From positions 754,001 to 818,000 of the forward strand of contig NC_064437.1 of NCBI RefSeq assembly GCF_023343835.1: 64,000 nucleotides of DNA, written 5' to 3'. How positions within the stretch are numbered: position 1 is the stretch's first letter; each line of letters opens with the position of its first letter. Below, in pieces: positions 49,401-60,819 of the stretch. Under the pieces are notes generated by a model. The model saw only the letters and a list, made by a program, of their open reading frames with translations, made no database searches and had not been told where the DNA came from. The DNA is from Lagopus muta. Taxonomy: Eukaryota > Chordata > Aves > Galliformes > Phasianidae. Position numbers and translations under genes: made by a program.

Positions 49401-52400
49401 CATTCCAGAGCAGCCACTCAGCCCTCGCGTGGCCTAAAAATACACACCTCTGAGCACAGCAGCTATTTGCTGTCCATCTTGGACTGCAGATAGCAGCAGC
49501 GTGGCCACGCAGAGACCAGAAAATGCCCCCTGAGTGAGGTGGTGCGGATGGGCTGCTGTGAGCAGACAAGAACACGCCGTAACCCCGAGTGCTGCCCTGC
49601 AGGGTGATGCGGGAGGGACTTCTGTATGGCAGAGAATTTCTGATGGTCTGTCATCCAAAACTGGTTCCTTCCACCCATGTGAAACAGAGCGCGGTGCCTG
49701 CTGGGAACCCACACAACCACCCCGAAATTCTCTTGTGAACTACAGTCAGACTTCACAGAGCGTCCACTTGTTGGCTGCGAATGCCGCAGCAGTGGAGGCT
49801 TAGTGCTACTGCACAGCTGCACTCAGTGATAGCTATAGACTGCTATCTAATTAATTGATTAACTTGCCCATTATATTGCTCTCGGTGTTCTGAGCCCAAG
49901 GTTTGTTGGCATGGATTGTACGGTTCTTCTGACTTTGCTCCACCTGACACTGTGCCTCTTCTTTTTGCATTCTCTCTCCTAATTAATTTAGAAGACCAGT
50001 ACAGGCCACGATAAACAGTCCCCAAGGACACCAGAAAAAATTTCCAGTGAGGCAACTGATGCTCCAACAACTGTTCCATTATGTAATGAAGACCAAAATA
50101 AGCAGCAGTTGCCTGCTTGAGAAACGTATTTTATTAGTCTAATATTTTTGTAGCTCCATGGATTCACTCGCGAAAGAACAAAACGATGAGGTCTGCAAAG
50201 CTTGTATAGGGCTCCCAGAAGACGGCCCTGAAGGGCGGATGGAGGGACAGCAGTGCTGGGAGTGATGGGCACGGCTTGGTTCCCACCGGCTGCAGCCGGG
50301 GCACAGCAGCACACAGACAGGAGCTGCTCGGTGGGCACACAGGCAGCAGGATGGAGCCAGGGCCCTCGCTCAGCTGGGGAGGCAGAGTGCAGAGCCAGGG
50401 TCGTGTGGGCACAGTGTGCCTTGGGCCATTTGGGGCGCTTGGGATCTGTACCCACGTTCTACAACCTCTGTCTGACTGTGGTTGCTTTTCATTTTTGAGT
50501 GAGTTGAATGTAGCGGATGGAATCCTCAACTACTGCTATTTAAAGAAACAAAAACAATTCTACTTTGCTGTCGGAGCTGCCCTGCTGTCTGGACTGCCAT
50601 GTGGAAGTCCCATGCGAATGTGGGGTGGAACATGTTGATTTTGAGGTTGGCAGAGCCCTGGCACAGAGCCCACAGAGGTGGGGGAGCCCCCTCCAGGGAG
50701 ATTCAGAACCCACCTGAGTGCTTTCCTGTGCAGCTGCTGTAGAGGTTGGACTGGGGGATCTCCAGAGGTCCCTTCCAACCCCTACAAGTCTGTGATTCTG
50801 TGCACTCTTCCAAGCCTTTCCCAAGGCCACGGTCATTGATCTGGCACCCAGAAGATCCCTTCAAGCAGAACACCCTGCAGGCAGTCCTGGACCCTGCTTA
50901 GGGCAGCCATTCCCTGCAGCCCAGCCATTGCCTGGCCATGCAGTGCTGCTTGAAGGGAGCACTGTGCAGAGCCCTGGCTTGGGGGGCTCCTTCCAGAGGC
51001 TGTTGCAGAGAGCTTTCATAGGGCTGTCAGTAAGTGGCCAGGCCTCGTCCCCCGCTGCTCCTGCCTGCTCAGGCTGGGTGCTGCTCAGTGCCCAGTGCCA
51101 CTGACCATCACTGAAGTGGCAAGCCCTCCATACAGATTAGAAGTGATGTGAGAAAGCTGTAGGATTGGATGTAGAGTTGGGCAGATCCTGGAGGTTTGAA
51201 GCCATGTCGTGATGATAATTTCTCTGCATCTTGGCTTATATGGGTGGGTGAGTGAGTGAGAATTTGGGTAGGGTTAGTACAGTGCTTAGTGCAAAGGACG
51301 TGCTGCACTGCTTGCTGGCATCCACACCACAATTGGCAGACCCGCTGCATTCAGTTCCACTGAATTTCCAGACAGCCAAGGGCTTCAAGTCATGCCTGGA
51401 AAGGATTTGCATGCAAAAAATGACTCGTCCAGGAAAAGTCACGCATTCAGCTGCCTGGTCCTCTGGGCACCCATCCCTAGTGTTGGGTGCCTCCCTGCTG
51501 CCACGGTGCAGGGACCAGGCCTGCAAACACAGACAGCTGTCCCTGAGCTCTCCCCAGCTCTGGCTTCCCCTCTGCCACCGCACCGTGGAGCATCGGGAGC
51601 CGTGCTGCACACACAGCCAGGTGCAGCAGCACAGCACCCTGCCCATCACGCGGCCGACACGCGTCATTTGGCAGCGAGCTGCAGCCCTGGGGCTGCTCAG
51701 AACAGGTTTGGATCCCCGTGCTTATAGGCCTCTGGAGAAGGCTGCAGCACAAAGTGTGACGTAGCTTATCTGCAGAGAAGCGAAACGCCTCCAAAGTAAT
51801 GTATTTAAAACGACTGTAGTTGATACAGAAAGGTCAGGGGAAAACTTGAGGCATACCAACCAACCACCATGGAAAATCAAATATGTCTGAGAACTTTCAA
51901 AACATGATTCACGTTTCTCCTGGTTACACATTGGTATATGAGCATCCCAGCACCCACTGCAGGGCCTGATGGGGACAGGCTGGGAGCCCCAGCACTGCTC
52001 ACTGGAGAAGAGAAGACTGAGAGAAATCTGACGGGTGCTGATGGATATCAGAAGGGCAGGGATCAGGAGAGGGGCTCTGTGCAGTGATGGCCAACCTAAA
52101 GCAGTTTCCTACAGCTGTTGCACAGGAAAGAATCCTGGTGGGATTCAGCTGTTCCTTGTAATTGAGATAATATGAAAATGAGAAGATGAATCCCTTTAAG
52201 GCAGTGTTGCAAGGTCAGTGCTTTCCCTTTGCAGTCCAGGACTGGATCTGGGGCAGGGAAGCAGCACGTGCTTCCTTGTGTTGGCATCAGACCTGTGACT
52301 GTTTGCCTGGCAGCAGGAATGCAGCGGTGTGTCTGCCGTGGTCCTTAGACACAAATGCACAGACTGAGCTGCCTGCCCAGAGCTTGTGCGTAGTTTCTGT

Positions 52401-53124
52401 GGTCGTGGTTCGAGTTGGACAAGGGGAGGAAGAAATCCCTTAGGGAATCATAAAACCATAGAAGCATTGAGGTTGGAAAAGGCCTCTGAGCTCTCCAAGT
52501 CCACCCCCAGCCCACCTCATGCCCACTGCCCACGTCCCTCAGTGCCACCTCCCCACAGCTCTGAACACCCCCAGGGATGCTGACTCCCCACCCCTGGGCG
52601 GCTGTGTGGTGCTGAGCGCTCTTTGGAGCAGAGATGTCCCCCAGCACCCAGCCTGCCCTGCCCTGCACAGCGTGAGCCGTCACTTCTCATCCCATCGCTG
52701 TTATCCAGGAGCAGAGGCCGATCCCCCCCACCTCTGCCACACTCTCTGTCAGGATTTTGTCTCAGGGGGTATTTGGGCATAGTGATGCAGAGATGGTCTC
52801 TTAACTGTGCCATTTTTCCCTTCCAACTCTCCTTAGGTAATGATGCTGAGGATGATCTTCAGCCGCACATCTTTTGAATCGTGCAAGGCCTTCTCTGCAG
52901 AAACCCAAAGCTCAGAACTCTACAAAGAGTGCAATTTCTTCTTGACAGCTGTGCGCTTGGCCTCCCTGAACCAGATCCTGGACCCGTGGGTTTATCTGCT
53001 GTTCCGAAAGATCCTGCTCCAGAAGTTCTGCCAGGCGGCCAGCGCTGTCTCCAAGTGCTCCAACAACGAGTGGAAGGAGAGAACCATCACGTTGTCAGAT
53101 GAAATCCGACGGACGGCGGCGTGA
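45617..53124 (+). CDS. PTGER3: PTGER3, prostaglandin E2 receptor EP3 (2 coding exons, 370 aa)
   Basis: Two exons join in phase 0 to 370 residues. Visible are an N terminus with sequons at Asn12 and Asn22, seven hydrophobic helices (about 35-58, 72-96, 114-140, 157-181, 204-230, 253-278 and 308-332) and the prostanoid-receptor extracellular loop 2 motif [10 protein letters not shown] at 187-195. Cys114 and Cys192 should form the conserved disulfide. Glu138-Arg139 stands where other class A receptors have DRY. Helix 7 has [20 protein letters not shown] with Arg315, expected to bind the prostanoid carboxylate, and DPWVY at 324-328. Family knowledge: EP3 is a plasma-membrane, mainly Gi-coupled PGE2 receptor that lowers cAMP. 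The intron inside helix 6 is the conserved position in prostanoid receptor genes. The start was chosen because it gives a normal N terminus; Met17 is a weaker alternative. Extracellular loop 2 is shorter than the human one I remember. Confidence 0.96.
47858..47950 (-). mobile_element. CR1 3' fragment in PTGER3 intron
   Basis: Antisense CR1 end: CACAGAACCGTGGGGGCTGG, then AGTCCAACCCCT and a GCAGGTGCTCCAGCACC segment. Short and diverged. Confidence 0.75.
48549..48735 (+). mobile_element. CR1 3' fragment in PTGER3 intron
   Basis: Sense-oriented. GCTGTGATGCCCCGTCCGTC and GGATGGGGCCCTGGGCAGCCT lead to a terminal CCGTTCTGTGATTCTAGGATTC, the CR1 end repeat. Confidence 0.92.
50655..50803 (+). mobile_element. 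CR1 3' fragment in PTGER3 intron
   Basis: Sense-oriented. TGGGGGAGCCCCCTCCAGGGA, GGTTGGACTGGGGGATCTCC and CCCTTCCAACCCCTACAAG lead to the terminal TCTGTGATTCTGTG repeat. Confidence 0.9.
52445..52735 (-). mobile_element. CR1 3' fragment just upstream of PTGER3 exon 2
   Basis: Antisense copy beginning with AATCATAAAACCATAGAAGC and GGTTGGAAAAGGCCTCTGAG, ending about 100 bases before the exon 2 acceptor. It matches the copy at 13,822 along its whole length, including the distal TTATCCAGGAGCAGAGGCCGA segment, so both belong to one subfamily. Confidence 0.9.
52837..53124 (+). CDS. PTGER3: PTGER3 coding exon 2 (TM6 end, TM7, cytoplasmic tail)
   Basis: Follows acceptor CCAACTCTCCTTAG. It encodes VMMLRMIF (end of helix 6), extracellular loop 3, helix 7 and the conserved [11 protein letters not shown], then reads on through 29 residues (342-370, ending DEIRRTAA) to TGA. 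In mammals the shared EP3 sequence ends at this FCQ and splicing adds different tails. Here there is no GT donor at that point. The tail's AVSKCSNN and ITLSDEI segments resemble the tail I remember for human EP3-II and mouse EP3-gamma. Confidence 0.93.
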   Translation, partial: VMMLRMIFSRTSFESCKAFSAETQSSELYKECNFFLTAVRLASLNQILDPWVYLLFRKILLQKFCQAASAVSKCSNNEWKERTITLSDEIRRTAA

Positions 53125-53330
53125 CGGAGCGCGGATCCGCTTGCATGGAGACTGCTTTGGCCAACACGTGGCTTCGTGTCTTACTGTGAATTGGGCATCT
53201 GTCGCATGTTCACATCTGCGTAAACAGCAGAAAGCGGCAGGGCTGAGCTGCCTTAGAGTGCCAAATAAGTATTTATCCAATGTGCCAAAAATTCTCCGGT
53301 GTAGACAGAGGGATTGGTTTTCATAGAATC

Positions 53331-53450
53331 GTAGAACCGTAGAATGGCCCGGGTTGAAAAGGACCACAGTGCTCATCCAGTTCCAACCCCCTGCTATGTG
53401 CAGGGCTGCCAAACATCAAACCAGGCTGCCCAGAGCCACATCCAGCCTGG
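53331..53450 (-). mobile_element. CR1 3' fragment in PTGER3 3' UTR
   Basis: Antisense: TCATAGAATCGTAGAACCGTAG end repeat, GGCCCGGGTTGAAAAGGACC, GTTCCAACCCCCTGCTATG and CCCAGAGCCACATCCAGCCTGG. Confidence 0.93.
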
Positions 53451-54440
53451 ATGTTGCTGAATTCTGTTGCTACTGCGATTCCCAATGGAGCTGCAGAATA
53501 CGACTTGTTGTCTGCCCAAGTGGAGCTTGGAGGGGCTTTTTGGTCTTGTGTTAACGTCGGAAAAAGTGATTTTCCCATCAGGGGACACTTGGAACAGATT
53601 CAACAGATTAATTACGGAAGAGACCCGCTCCTATGTGTAACCTTAATGCTTAAGATCATTTGCTTCAGAGAGTCTTTCGTTCTTTTTTCTGGATGGGCAA
53701 GGAGAAAAAATGGCAGGCAATACATTAAGATAAAAGGAGGAGTTTTTATTTGAATTTGCATGGCTTTGAACAGAAGGTTGAGTTGTAGCAGTGATGGTGG
53801 ATCATCTTTTGAGGATGAAGGAAGCCTGCACCTGGTGACATGCACTGTCCTGCCGGATGCTCATTCTGTGTGGATGCTGGGCTCAGCTCACTGCAGGGCA
53901 GGGTGCAGTGCTGGGCAGGCAGCAGCAGTGGGAAAGCTGCACTGCTTTGCTTTCTTTTTTATAGCAGCCTGTGAAGCACCCATATGTCACTCAGGTTGCT
54001 GATAGCAGAGCCCACTATAAAACTACTTTGCACAGATGGAGAGAGTGATAAACAGGTCGTAAGAGGCAGAAAGCGTTCATCTTCCTGTAGATTAGGGCAG
54101 AGGTTTACAAAGGCAAAAAGACAGCTTTTGTGTGGGTGATTTTATTTGGAAATTTGCACATCCAGGAACAAAATGAATGTCAAACGAGTCTGAAGCCTCT
54201 ACATTATTGAAATGCCCTACAGAGTGTACAGGAGAGCAGCTCTCTTCGTTCTTTCTCTCTTCTTTCCTTCATAAAGATAAATGTTAAGGATATGGCAGCT
54301 TTGGGAATTTTTAAAAACAAAGCAGACTGGAAGAGATGGGGAGAAGAACATGCATTTATCGTGCCTTTCCTCCAGCTATTGTTCAGATTTTATTAGAAAA
54401 CTGAATCCTCACCCTTTGTTAGAACATCTGAGGCTTATTT

Positions 54441-54484
54441 TCACAAGCACTACATTTCTCCCCACAAGAACTACATTTCTCCCC
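54441..54484. repeat. 21-bp direct duplication
   Basis: CACAAG(C/A)ACTACATTTCTCCC occurs twice in direct succession. Confidence 0.85.
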
Positions 54485-55899
54485 ATTTTCTTTGCCTTTG
54501 TTGTAGATGATGGTCCATAATGTCTCCTGCTTAATGGCCTCTTAGGCAAAACTACATGCAGTTACAGTATATCAGGTAGTTGTCCACCGTGTGCTACGTG
54601 CCATGTAATACTGAGTACAGGGGCCTTAGTGGCAAGTGTAATCCTGCATCTGCTGGGAATTTCTGATACAGAGCCTTGATTTTTGCTTTTCTGCCTTTGC
54701 TTAGAAGAGTACACAAAAGAGAGACCGCTTTTCCTGTTCCGCTGCAATGAGTTGCTATCGCCACATCAGGCAACAGTATCTCATCTGAGGGCAGAACCAC
54801 CGACTACAGAAGTCTGCTGTTGTGTGGACGGGCGTTGCAGTGTGACTGGAAGCTGAAGCCCTGCTTTCTCCAGGAGCCAGCATAGAGCTGTGCTGGGCAC
54901 CTGGGGGCAGGAGGATGCTCAGTGCTGCTCAGTGATGGTCACTGCTGTTCAGTGCTGGTGGTGCCCACATGCTCCTTGCAGCTGGGAGCATGGCACAGGG
55001 CACAACCGGAAGCAGCAGCTGCCCTGGGGTTCTGGGAGGTGCCTCACAGCAATCACACGTTTTTAAGAGTTATGTTGTAATCTACAAGCCTGATCTTCTG
55101 TCCAGAGGATTGCTGTTGCTCAGACTGCGTGCACAACGTGCCCAGTGCCTGCACAGTGTGTCAGGACGACCTCAGGAATGGGGCTGAACCACTGGTGAGC
55201 TGCAGGGTCGGAGTGTGGGCCTGCTGGGGCTGCACGTGGTTGGCAGAAGGGTGACTCACAGCCTCCTCTGTCAGCCCCTCTGCAGCCACAACAGGAAAAT
55301 GCTGTTCTTTCCTTTGATAGAGTGCAAAGTGTGGGGCAGTGGTCAAATGCATGTGGTCTTGTTATTCATAAGCAAGTCGTGGATGGTTTCACCTTTCCCT
55401 TAACGTAGCTCTGTTGCTCCATGCTTTTCCATAGTAAGCAGGACACCTCTGGGTGTGGGAAAAGGCCATTCTCTTGGTCTCTGTGTCTGCAAACATGAAG
55501 AAGCTACTTTAAATGTCAGAAAATGGAGGAGAATGTCTGCTTGCTTTGTTTGCAGCCGAGGAGTGGGAGCACCATTTGCCAGCCATGCTGGCCACAACAC
55601 GGCGTGGTGGGGGAACGCACTTCAGGAGATGGATTCAAAAGGCTTGAGCAGAAATTGAAGCTTTTCTTTCCCGTTACTTGTTTGAGTGGGAAGATGTATT
55701 TTTGTTGCATTTCTTTAAAGATGCCTTTCTATGTGATGTATTTAAATTCCTCTGTGGAAGCATTCCTAGTGCCAATTTCAATACATTGTACTTCTGTCAG
55801 ATCTTATGGAAGGAAGTGAATGGGAAAACTATTTTGAGATCATTTGCCTTAAAAACAAGCTTGTTTGTGTGCCAACTCAATGTGCATCGTATCTGTCAG

Positions 55900-55905
55900 A
55901 ATAAA
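55900..55905 (+). terminator. PTGER3: Candidate poly(A) signal of PTGER3
   Basis: AATAAA in TCAGAATAAAAGTGCAGTTG, with a TGGTCCTGAGCCTGGTTCCTTTT stretch 20-45 bases downstream. A further AATAAA lies at 57,071-57,076. Confidence 0.5.
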
Positions 55906-56804
55906 AGTGCAGTTGAATACCTGGTCCTGAGCCTGGTTCCTTTTGGAGCCCAGAGGAGGCCATGGGCTTCTTGGAGTGCAGCCACTTTGCCATCCCTGGG
56001 TTCTTCCCATACAATTTCCTGCCCCAGGAAAAGAATCAGAATAAGGCAAACGTTGCCTTATTAAAATAGAGGGACTACGTTATTTGCATTATTTCTTTTT
56101 ATTCTGTCACGTGTTGTAACTTCAGCTCAGGCCTCTGAAGTTTCTGAAACAGTTTTGTGCAGGAGGGCAGCACAAAGCCATGTGCTCTGTGGAAGTCCTG
56201 CTGGCACACAGCACCCAAATCCTGCTCTGGTGAGTCACCACAAGGCCGCCGTGCAGTAGGCAGCCTTCAGGAGAGACACGGCAACTAATTACATGCAATT
56301 TTCCCTAATTTCCAACATCCTGCCTGTTTCCTTTGATGCTCCGTAGCTCTGCAGGGATTGCCATGTGGCATCCCCACATCACGGCTCTGAGCATGCCTGG
56401 CGGCCCTTAGAAAGCATAATGCACCCAGCAACACTCACATTTCCCCATAGTTTGTTCCCACCATCCGTCCTGGCCACCATTTGGAGGTCCTCCCAAGGAA
56501 GCAGCCCTGCAGTGGGACACAGGGAGCTGGGGAGCAGTGGTGAATCTCCAGCTGCAGGGAGCACAGAAGGGAGGCACAGGCACTGCACACAGAGTGACAG
56601 CGAGAGGAGCTGCACGGGGCAGGAGGAAGCTGGGTGGTGATCAGCAGCAAGATGTGAATCCTAGATGAATAGCAAGAGTGAGAGGTCAGAGAACAGAGCA
56701 GTTCTGCTATGGGGCCAGGATGAGAGGTTGGGGGTTATCTCACTGTGGCCATCAGTACCTGAGGGGAACTTAAAAACAGAAGGAGAGTCTGATGGCACGG
56801 TCTG

Positions 56805-56987
56805 ATAGCAACAGAACTTGGGGGAATGGCTTTCAGCTAAAAGGGGAGACTTGGGTCAGATGGAAGTTGTTCACCCAGAGGCGGTGAGGCCCCAGCACTG
56901 CTGTCAGAGCTGGAGGTGCCGAGGCCACGGATGGGCCCTGGTCAGCCCTGGGAGCTGGAAGGTCCTTGTAGCCCTTCCAGTTTGTGA
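56805..56987 (+). mobile_element. Diverged CR1 3' fragment
   Basis: Sense-oriented. GGGGGAATGGCTTTCAGC, GAGGCGGTGAGGCCCCAGCAC and GGTGCCGAGGCCACGGATGG lead to GCTGGAAGGTCCTTGTAGCCC. Same family type as the copy at 33,420. Confidence 0.8.
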
Positions 56988-57271
56988 CGCTGCTTCTGCA
57001 AAATGCTGTATTCTGTTTCTTCTGTTCACTTGAATGAGCAATGCTTTTAGATAAGATAATATTAATTTAGAATAAACACTTGAAAGTACTCTGGGGACCA
57101 GTGAAGACGATGACAGCTGGCAGACAGCACCAGAGCAATAAAAGCCCAACATTTTGGATATGCCTGTGTGAATGCAGCCCCACACCCATCCCCACGAGCA
57201 CCATCGGCACAGCCCAGCTGTCAGCAGCCCTGAGCCCACACTTCAGCAGCCCCGGGGCTGTTTTGGGGACA

Positions 57272-57317
57272 GTAGAATCACAGAATCCCAGCATGGTTGG
57301 GTTGGAAGGGAGCAGGA
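57272..57317 (-). mobile_element. Very short CR1 3' end
   Basis: Antisense. GAATCACAGAATCCCAGCAT and GGTTGGGTTGGAAGGGA match the extreme 3' end of CR1. The rest is absent. Confidence 0.7.
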
Positions 57318-58537
57318 ATCAGCAGGGCCCCGGGCTGCTCTGTTCCCCAGCTGAACCCTTCAGATTCTTTGGATCTCTTCTGAAGAATGCTGGAAGAGCT
57401 CCGGCACCAGAAAGGTATTTACTGCAAAAGCCCTGAGGGTGGTGGCTGCTTTATGAGGACAGCATTTGTGGAGCTGCTCTCTGTGGTTCATGTTCCAAGG
57501 ACCGGTGCCTGGAGGTGGGCAGCTCAGCCCTGCTCCTTGTGACGCTCCTCACGCATTCCCAACCTGCTGCTGCCCCATCCAGAACCGTGGTTATAAATTA
57601 ACAGATGCTGCTTTTATTCCTCACCACATTTCTCCCCCAGGAAGCGTGGGAGCCTCATGAGCCACTGAACACATTTGGTGGTTTCACCGGCACAACCGGA
57701 GCCTTGTGGCGCTGCGGCACTGCCACCCCTGGCTGCCTAAACCAGCTGCCAGGTGCCCGACGGAGCCCAAATTCACCCAATGCAGCATCAGTCTAAAACT
57801 GTGCATGGTGCTGGGCCTGCTCACAGCACTGACACCGTGCTTCTGCTCCTGCTGGGAGGTGCAGGCATCCAGCGTGCACCACTGGGTTTGCTCTGAGCCC
57901 CCCACCTTCCCACTGCATGGCCCAGTGCACCATGGCAGCACGCTGGGCACCGGCCTCAGAGCTCACAGCGATGCACGGGGATTCGGCCCTCATTTCGCTC
58001 CACTGCAGAAGATAAAAGGGCCACTTTGAGTATAAATATGTTAGATATGTTCAAAAGCATTTTATTAAAGACAATGTATTTATACTTGGGGCAGCTTTGT
58101 TTTGATAATAAATTGTAGCAGAGGATAGGAGCCCCGGTTATTATGACTTTCTCTAAACACAGCCATCTCACAGCCCTTGCCTGCCCTTCAGCACGCCGCT
58201 GTTTGCACTGTGCGGAGCCGCAGTCACCACACACACAAATAAATCCAGTGCTTATAAAGGCTCGTGGCCCTGCGGATGAAAGGAAATACACACCCCATCT
58301 CAGAGGGACTTTATAGTGTGAAGCATCAATTCCCAGCAGTTTTGCAATTTATATGCTGCCGGGTTGAAGCCAGCTGGAGTTTTGCCCGATGTGTTTGCAA
58401 TTCACTGGCTCTGGATGTGAAGAGGCTTTAAAGAACAGAGACAAAAGCTCACCCAGGAACCCTTTGTCCCCTTTTGGGCATCATTTTTTCCCATCCTGAC
58501 AAGTGAGGAGAAGGTCACTGCTCGCTCTGCCTCATCC

Positions 58538-58680
58538 CATTCCCTGTTCCATCCCACTGCCCTGCTCCATCCCATTCCCTGCTCCATCCCATTCCCTGCT
58601 CCATCCCATTCCCTGCTCCATCCCAGTGCCCTGCTCCATCCCACTGCTCCGCCCCATCCCATTGCTCTGCTCCAGCCCCA
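58538..58680. repeat. 17-bp tandem array (CATTCCCTGCTCCATCC)
   Basis: About eight units of 17-18 bp. The middle three are identical and the outer ones carry substitutions or a one-base insertion (CACTGCCCTGCTCCATCC). It creates open frames with repeated peptides on both strands, which I do not regard as genes. Confidence 0.93.
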
Positions 58681-60620
58681 GCTTGCCAGGCTGTGTATCC
58701 ATGCAGAGCTGCATCTTTTAGCTCAGATGTCAGTCTAAATCTTTATCAAAATTTAAACTCTTTACACTATAAGGAGTCTCTGAACTCCTGGTGTCTTGTA
58801 TGTTTTTGTACCACAGAAGTGAGGAGACGCAGCTGTCTGCAGGGCGCCTCGCTGAACCCAGTGAGTTGCACTGGCTCAATGCTGATGCCTGGCAGCGTCT
58901 GATTACAGTTAATGTGCTGGGTACTTGAAGCAGTAAATACAGCCTTAAACAAACCCACACGACACAGAGGAGTCTCCATCTCTTGGCATTATCCAGTTGT
59001 GGCCCAGCTCCTCGTCAGGTCACACCAGGGAAGCTGGAACTCTGCTGCTGGATTTGCTTGCCCAGCCCTGGCACCCCTCTTCCTAGCAGCCCTTTGTGGG
59101 CTCCAAAATGCTTCAGATTTTATCTTCAGTGAGCATTACTGCTGTGCACCTATGGCTGGGGGCACAGCTGGCCATTTACAGGAACCATCCATGGCCAACA
59201 GTCTGGAAGCAAAAGTTTTAGCATAGCACAATTGGGGCTCATCCCTTCCCAGCCCTTCATGCTGCTGCTCTGAACTGCCCCAGCAGGTCGCTGTGCTGGG
59301 AGCAGCACTGCCCACTGCCCTGCCTGGTGCTCTGCACAACGGTCCCCAGTGGGCACTATGCTGGGAGTGCTGCTGGGAGTGGTGGGACCCAGTGGGACGA
59401 GAAGGGCAGCATACGGCTGGCTGGGCAGGGCAGGGGCTGAGGGGCAAGGACTGCACAGGGCAAGGACACGTTTCCTTCATGCATTCCTCAAGGAGATGTT
59501 CCTAACTGTTAATGAAAAAGATCAACCCAAACTCAAGTTATTCCCAGTCACTTAACTCAAGTGTCTCCTGCAGAGGGGATGGGAATGTTCCAGCCACGCT
59601 TCCCCAGGCCCAGGGACTCCATCCTGGGGTCACCCAGCAGAACTCTCATCCACAAGGAGGTCTCACTCTGCAGCAAAATGTATTTCTAATTCAAAAGCAG
59701 CCATTCCACAGCTTCATAAACTGACCAGAGATTGAGAAGAGATAACATTGCAGTCACCTTAAGGAAGTTCAATAAACTGAGTGCTATTGATTATCTTTTT
59801 TATTAAATAAATGCACAGTCCTACCCTATCTCTTGCTGATATGGATAATTAAAGCAAGCGTTTGGTGTCTGACAATACCAATATATTTCAGTGGCTCAGC
59901 CCATGGCAGTGTCCTTTTGCCACCAGAAATGGGCATAAGGGATAAGGGATAAGCTGCTGCCAAATCCATCCCCAGAATCTGTACCCAGTGTCTGAAGAGC
60001 TCAACCCAAGCTGTATCTCCCAGGTCATAATTGCTCAAGGAAATGGCCAAAATATTGCCCCTGCTACCCATGTGCTGGCTGTGGGCTGCAGGGGTGTCTG
60101 TGCCACCTGGTTGTAGGACATCACTTGTTGTGCAGCCAGGCACATGTCTGTCTGGGGACAGCAGAACCCACAGCGCAGTCCGTGCCAGTGGCTGGGCACA
60201 ACTAATTCTCTCCTTTTCTCCTCTTATGCTTTTCAAACCCACCTGCAAAGCCACCACAGGCTCTGCTTCCCCCACCTGTTCATTTATTGACCCAGCAGCT
60301 TTATCTAATGTCCTGGAAATGAATTAGTATTGCGGCAATGTCAATAAATTAGCTTGATTACAGAAACAATGCAAAAGTTAATAATTTAGCTGATATTTTA
60401 CTGGACCCATTTGCAGCTATCGATTGGCTTTATGTGAACATTACTTGCAAGCAAAGCACGTGCATGGCTGTGACCACCTGGTGCCCACAGAGCTCAGGAG
60501 AAATGACCCACGGCCATCACAAGGCTCTTGATGTTTTGTGACGATTGCTGATGAGCCCATCAAGGCATAAGTTCCTCCTGCAGCCCTGCTCTGTGCAGCC
60601 AGGTGGATCAGCAGCTTTTT

Positions 60621-60819
60621 GAATCACAGAACCATAGAGCCATTGAGGTTGGAAAAGCCCTCTAGGATCCCCAGCCCACCCCGGCCCACCTCCCCGTGCC
60701 CACTGCTCATATAACTCAGTGCCAAATCTTCACAGCTCTGAAGACCCCCAGGGATGGTGACCCCCACCCCTGTGCAGCTCTTTCAAAGGAGAAATGTTTC
60801 CTAATGTCCAACCCAAACA
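60621..60819 (-). mobile_element. CR1 3' fragment
   Basis: Antisense. GAATCACAGAACCATAGAGC and TTGAGGTTGGAAAAGCCCTC lead to GGATGGTGACCCCCACCCC and AGGAGAAATGTTTCCTAATG. Same subfamily as those at 13,822 and 52,445. Confidence 0.92.

Larger units (their letters stand above)
46442..52836 (+). other. PTGER3: PTGER3 intron 1
   Basis: 6.4 kb between donor GTGGGT and acceptor CTCCTTAG. It holds CR1 fragments at 47,858, 48,549, 50,655 and 52,445, and a G10 run near 46,580. Several open frames of 100-170 codons occur (for example 46,855-47,289 and 51,252-51,764), but none shows a recognisable domain. I see no further gene. Confidence 0.85.
53125..55925 (+). other. PTGER3: Probable PTGER3 3' UTR
   Basis: After the TGA comes about 2.8 kb of sequence without credible coding frames, interrupted by a CR1 fragment at 53,331 and a 21-bp duplication at 54,441. 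It ends at the first AATAAA in a good context. The extent is inferred. An alternative downstream tail exon of PTGER3 cannot be excluded, but I see no conserved one. Confidence 0.5.

Noticed and set aside
51252-51764. 170-residue plus-strand frame in PTGER3 intron 1
   Set aside because: No motif, biased composition, and overlapping frames of similar length on the other strand. Best explained by chance.
58402-58721. Frames with repeated Gly-Met-Glu-Gln or Cys-Ser-Ile-Pro peptides
   Set aside because: Produced by the 17-bp tandem array on either strand.
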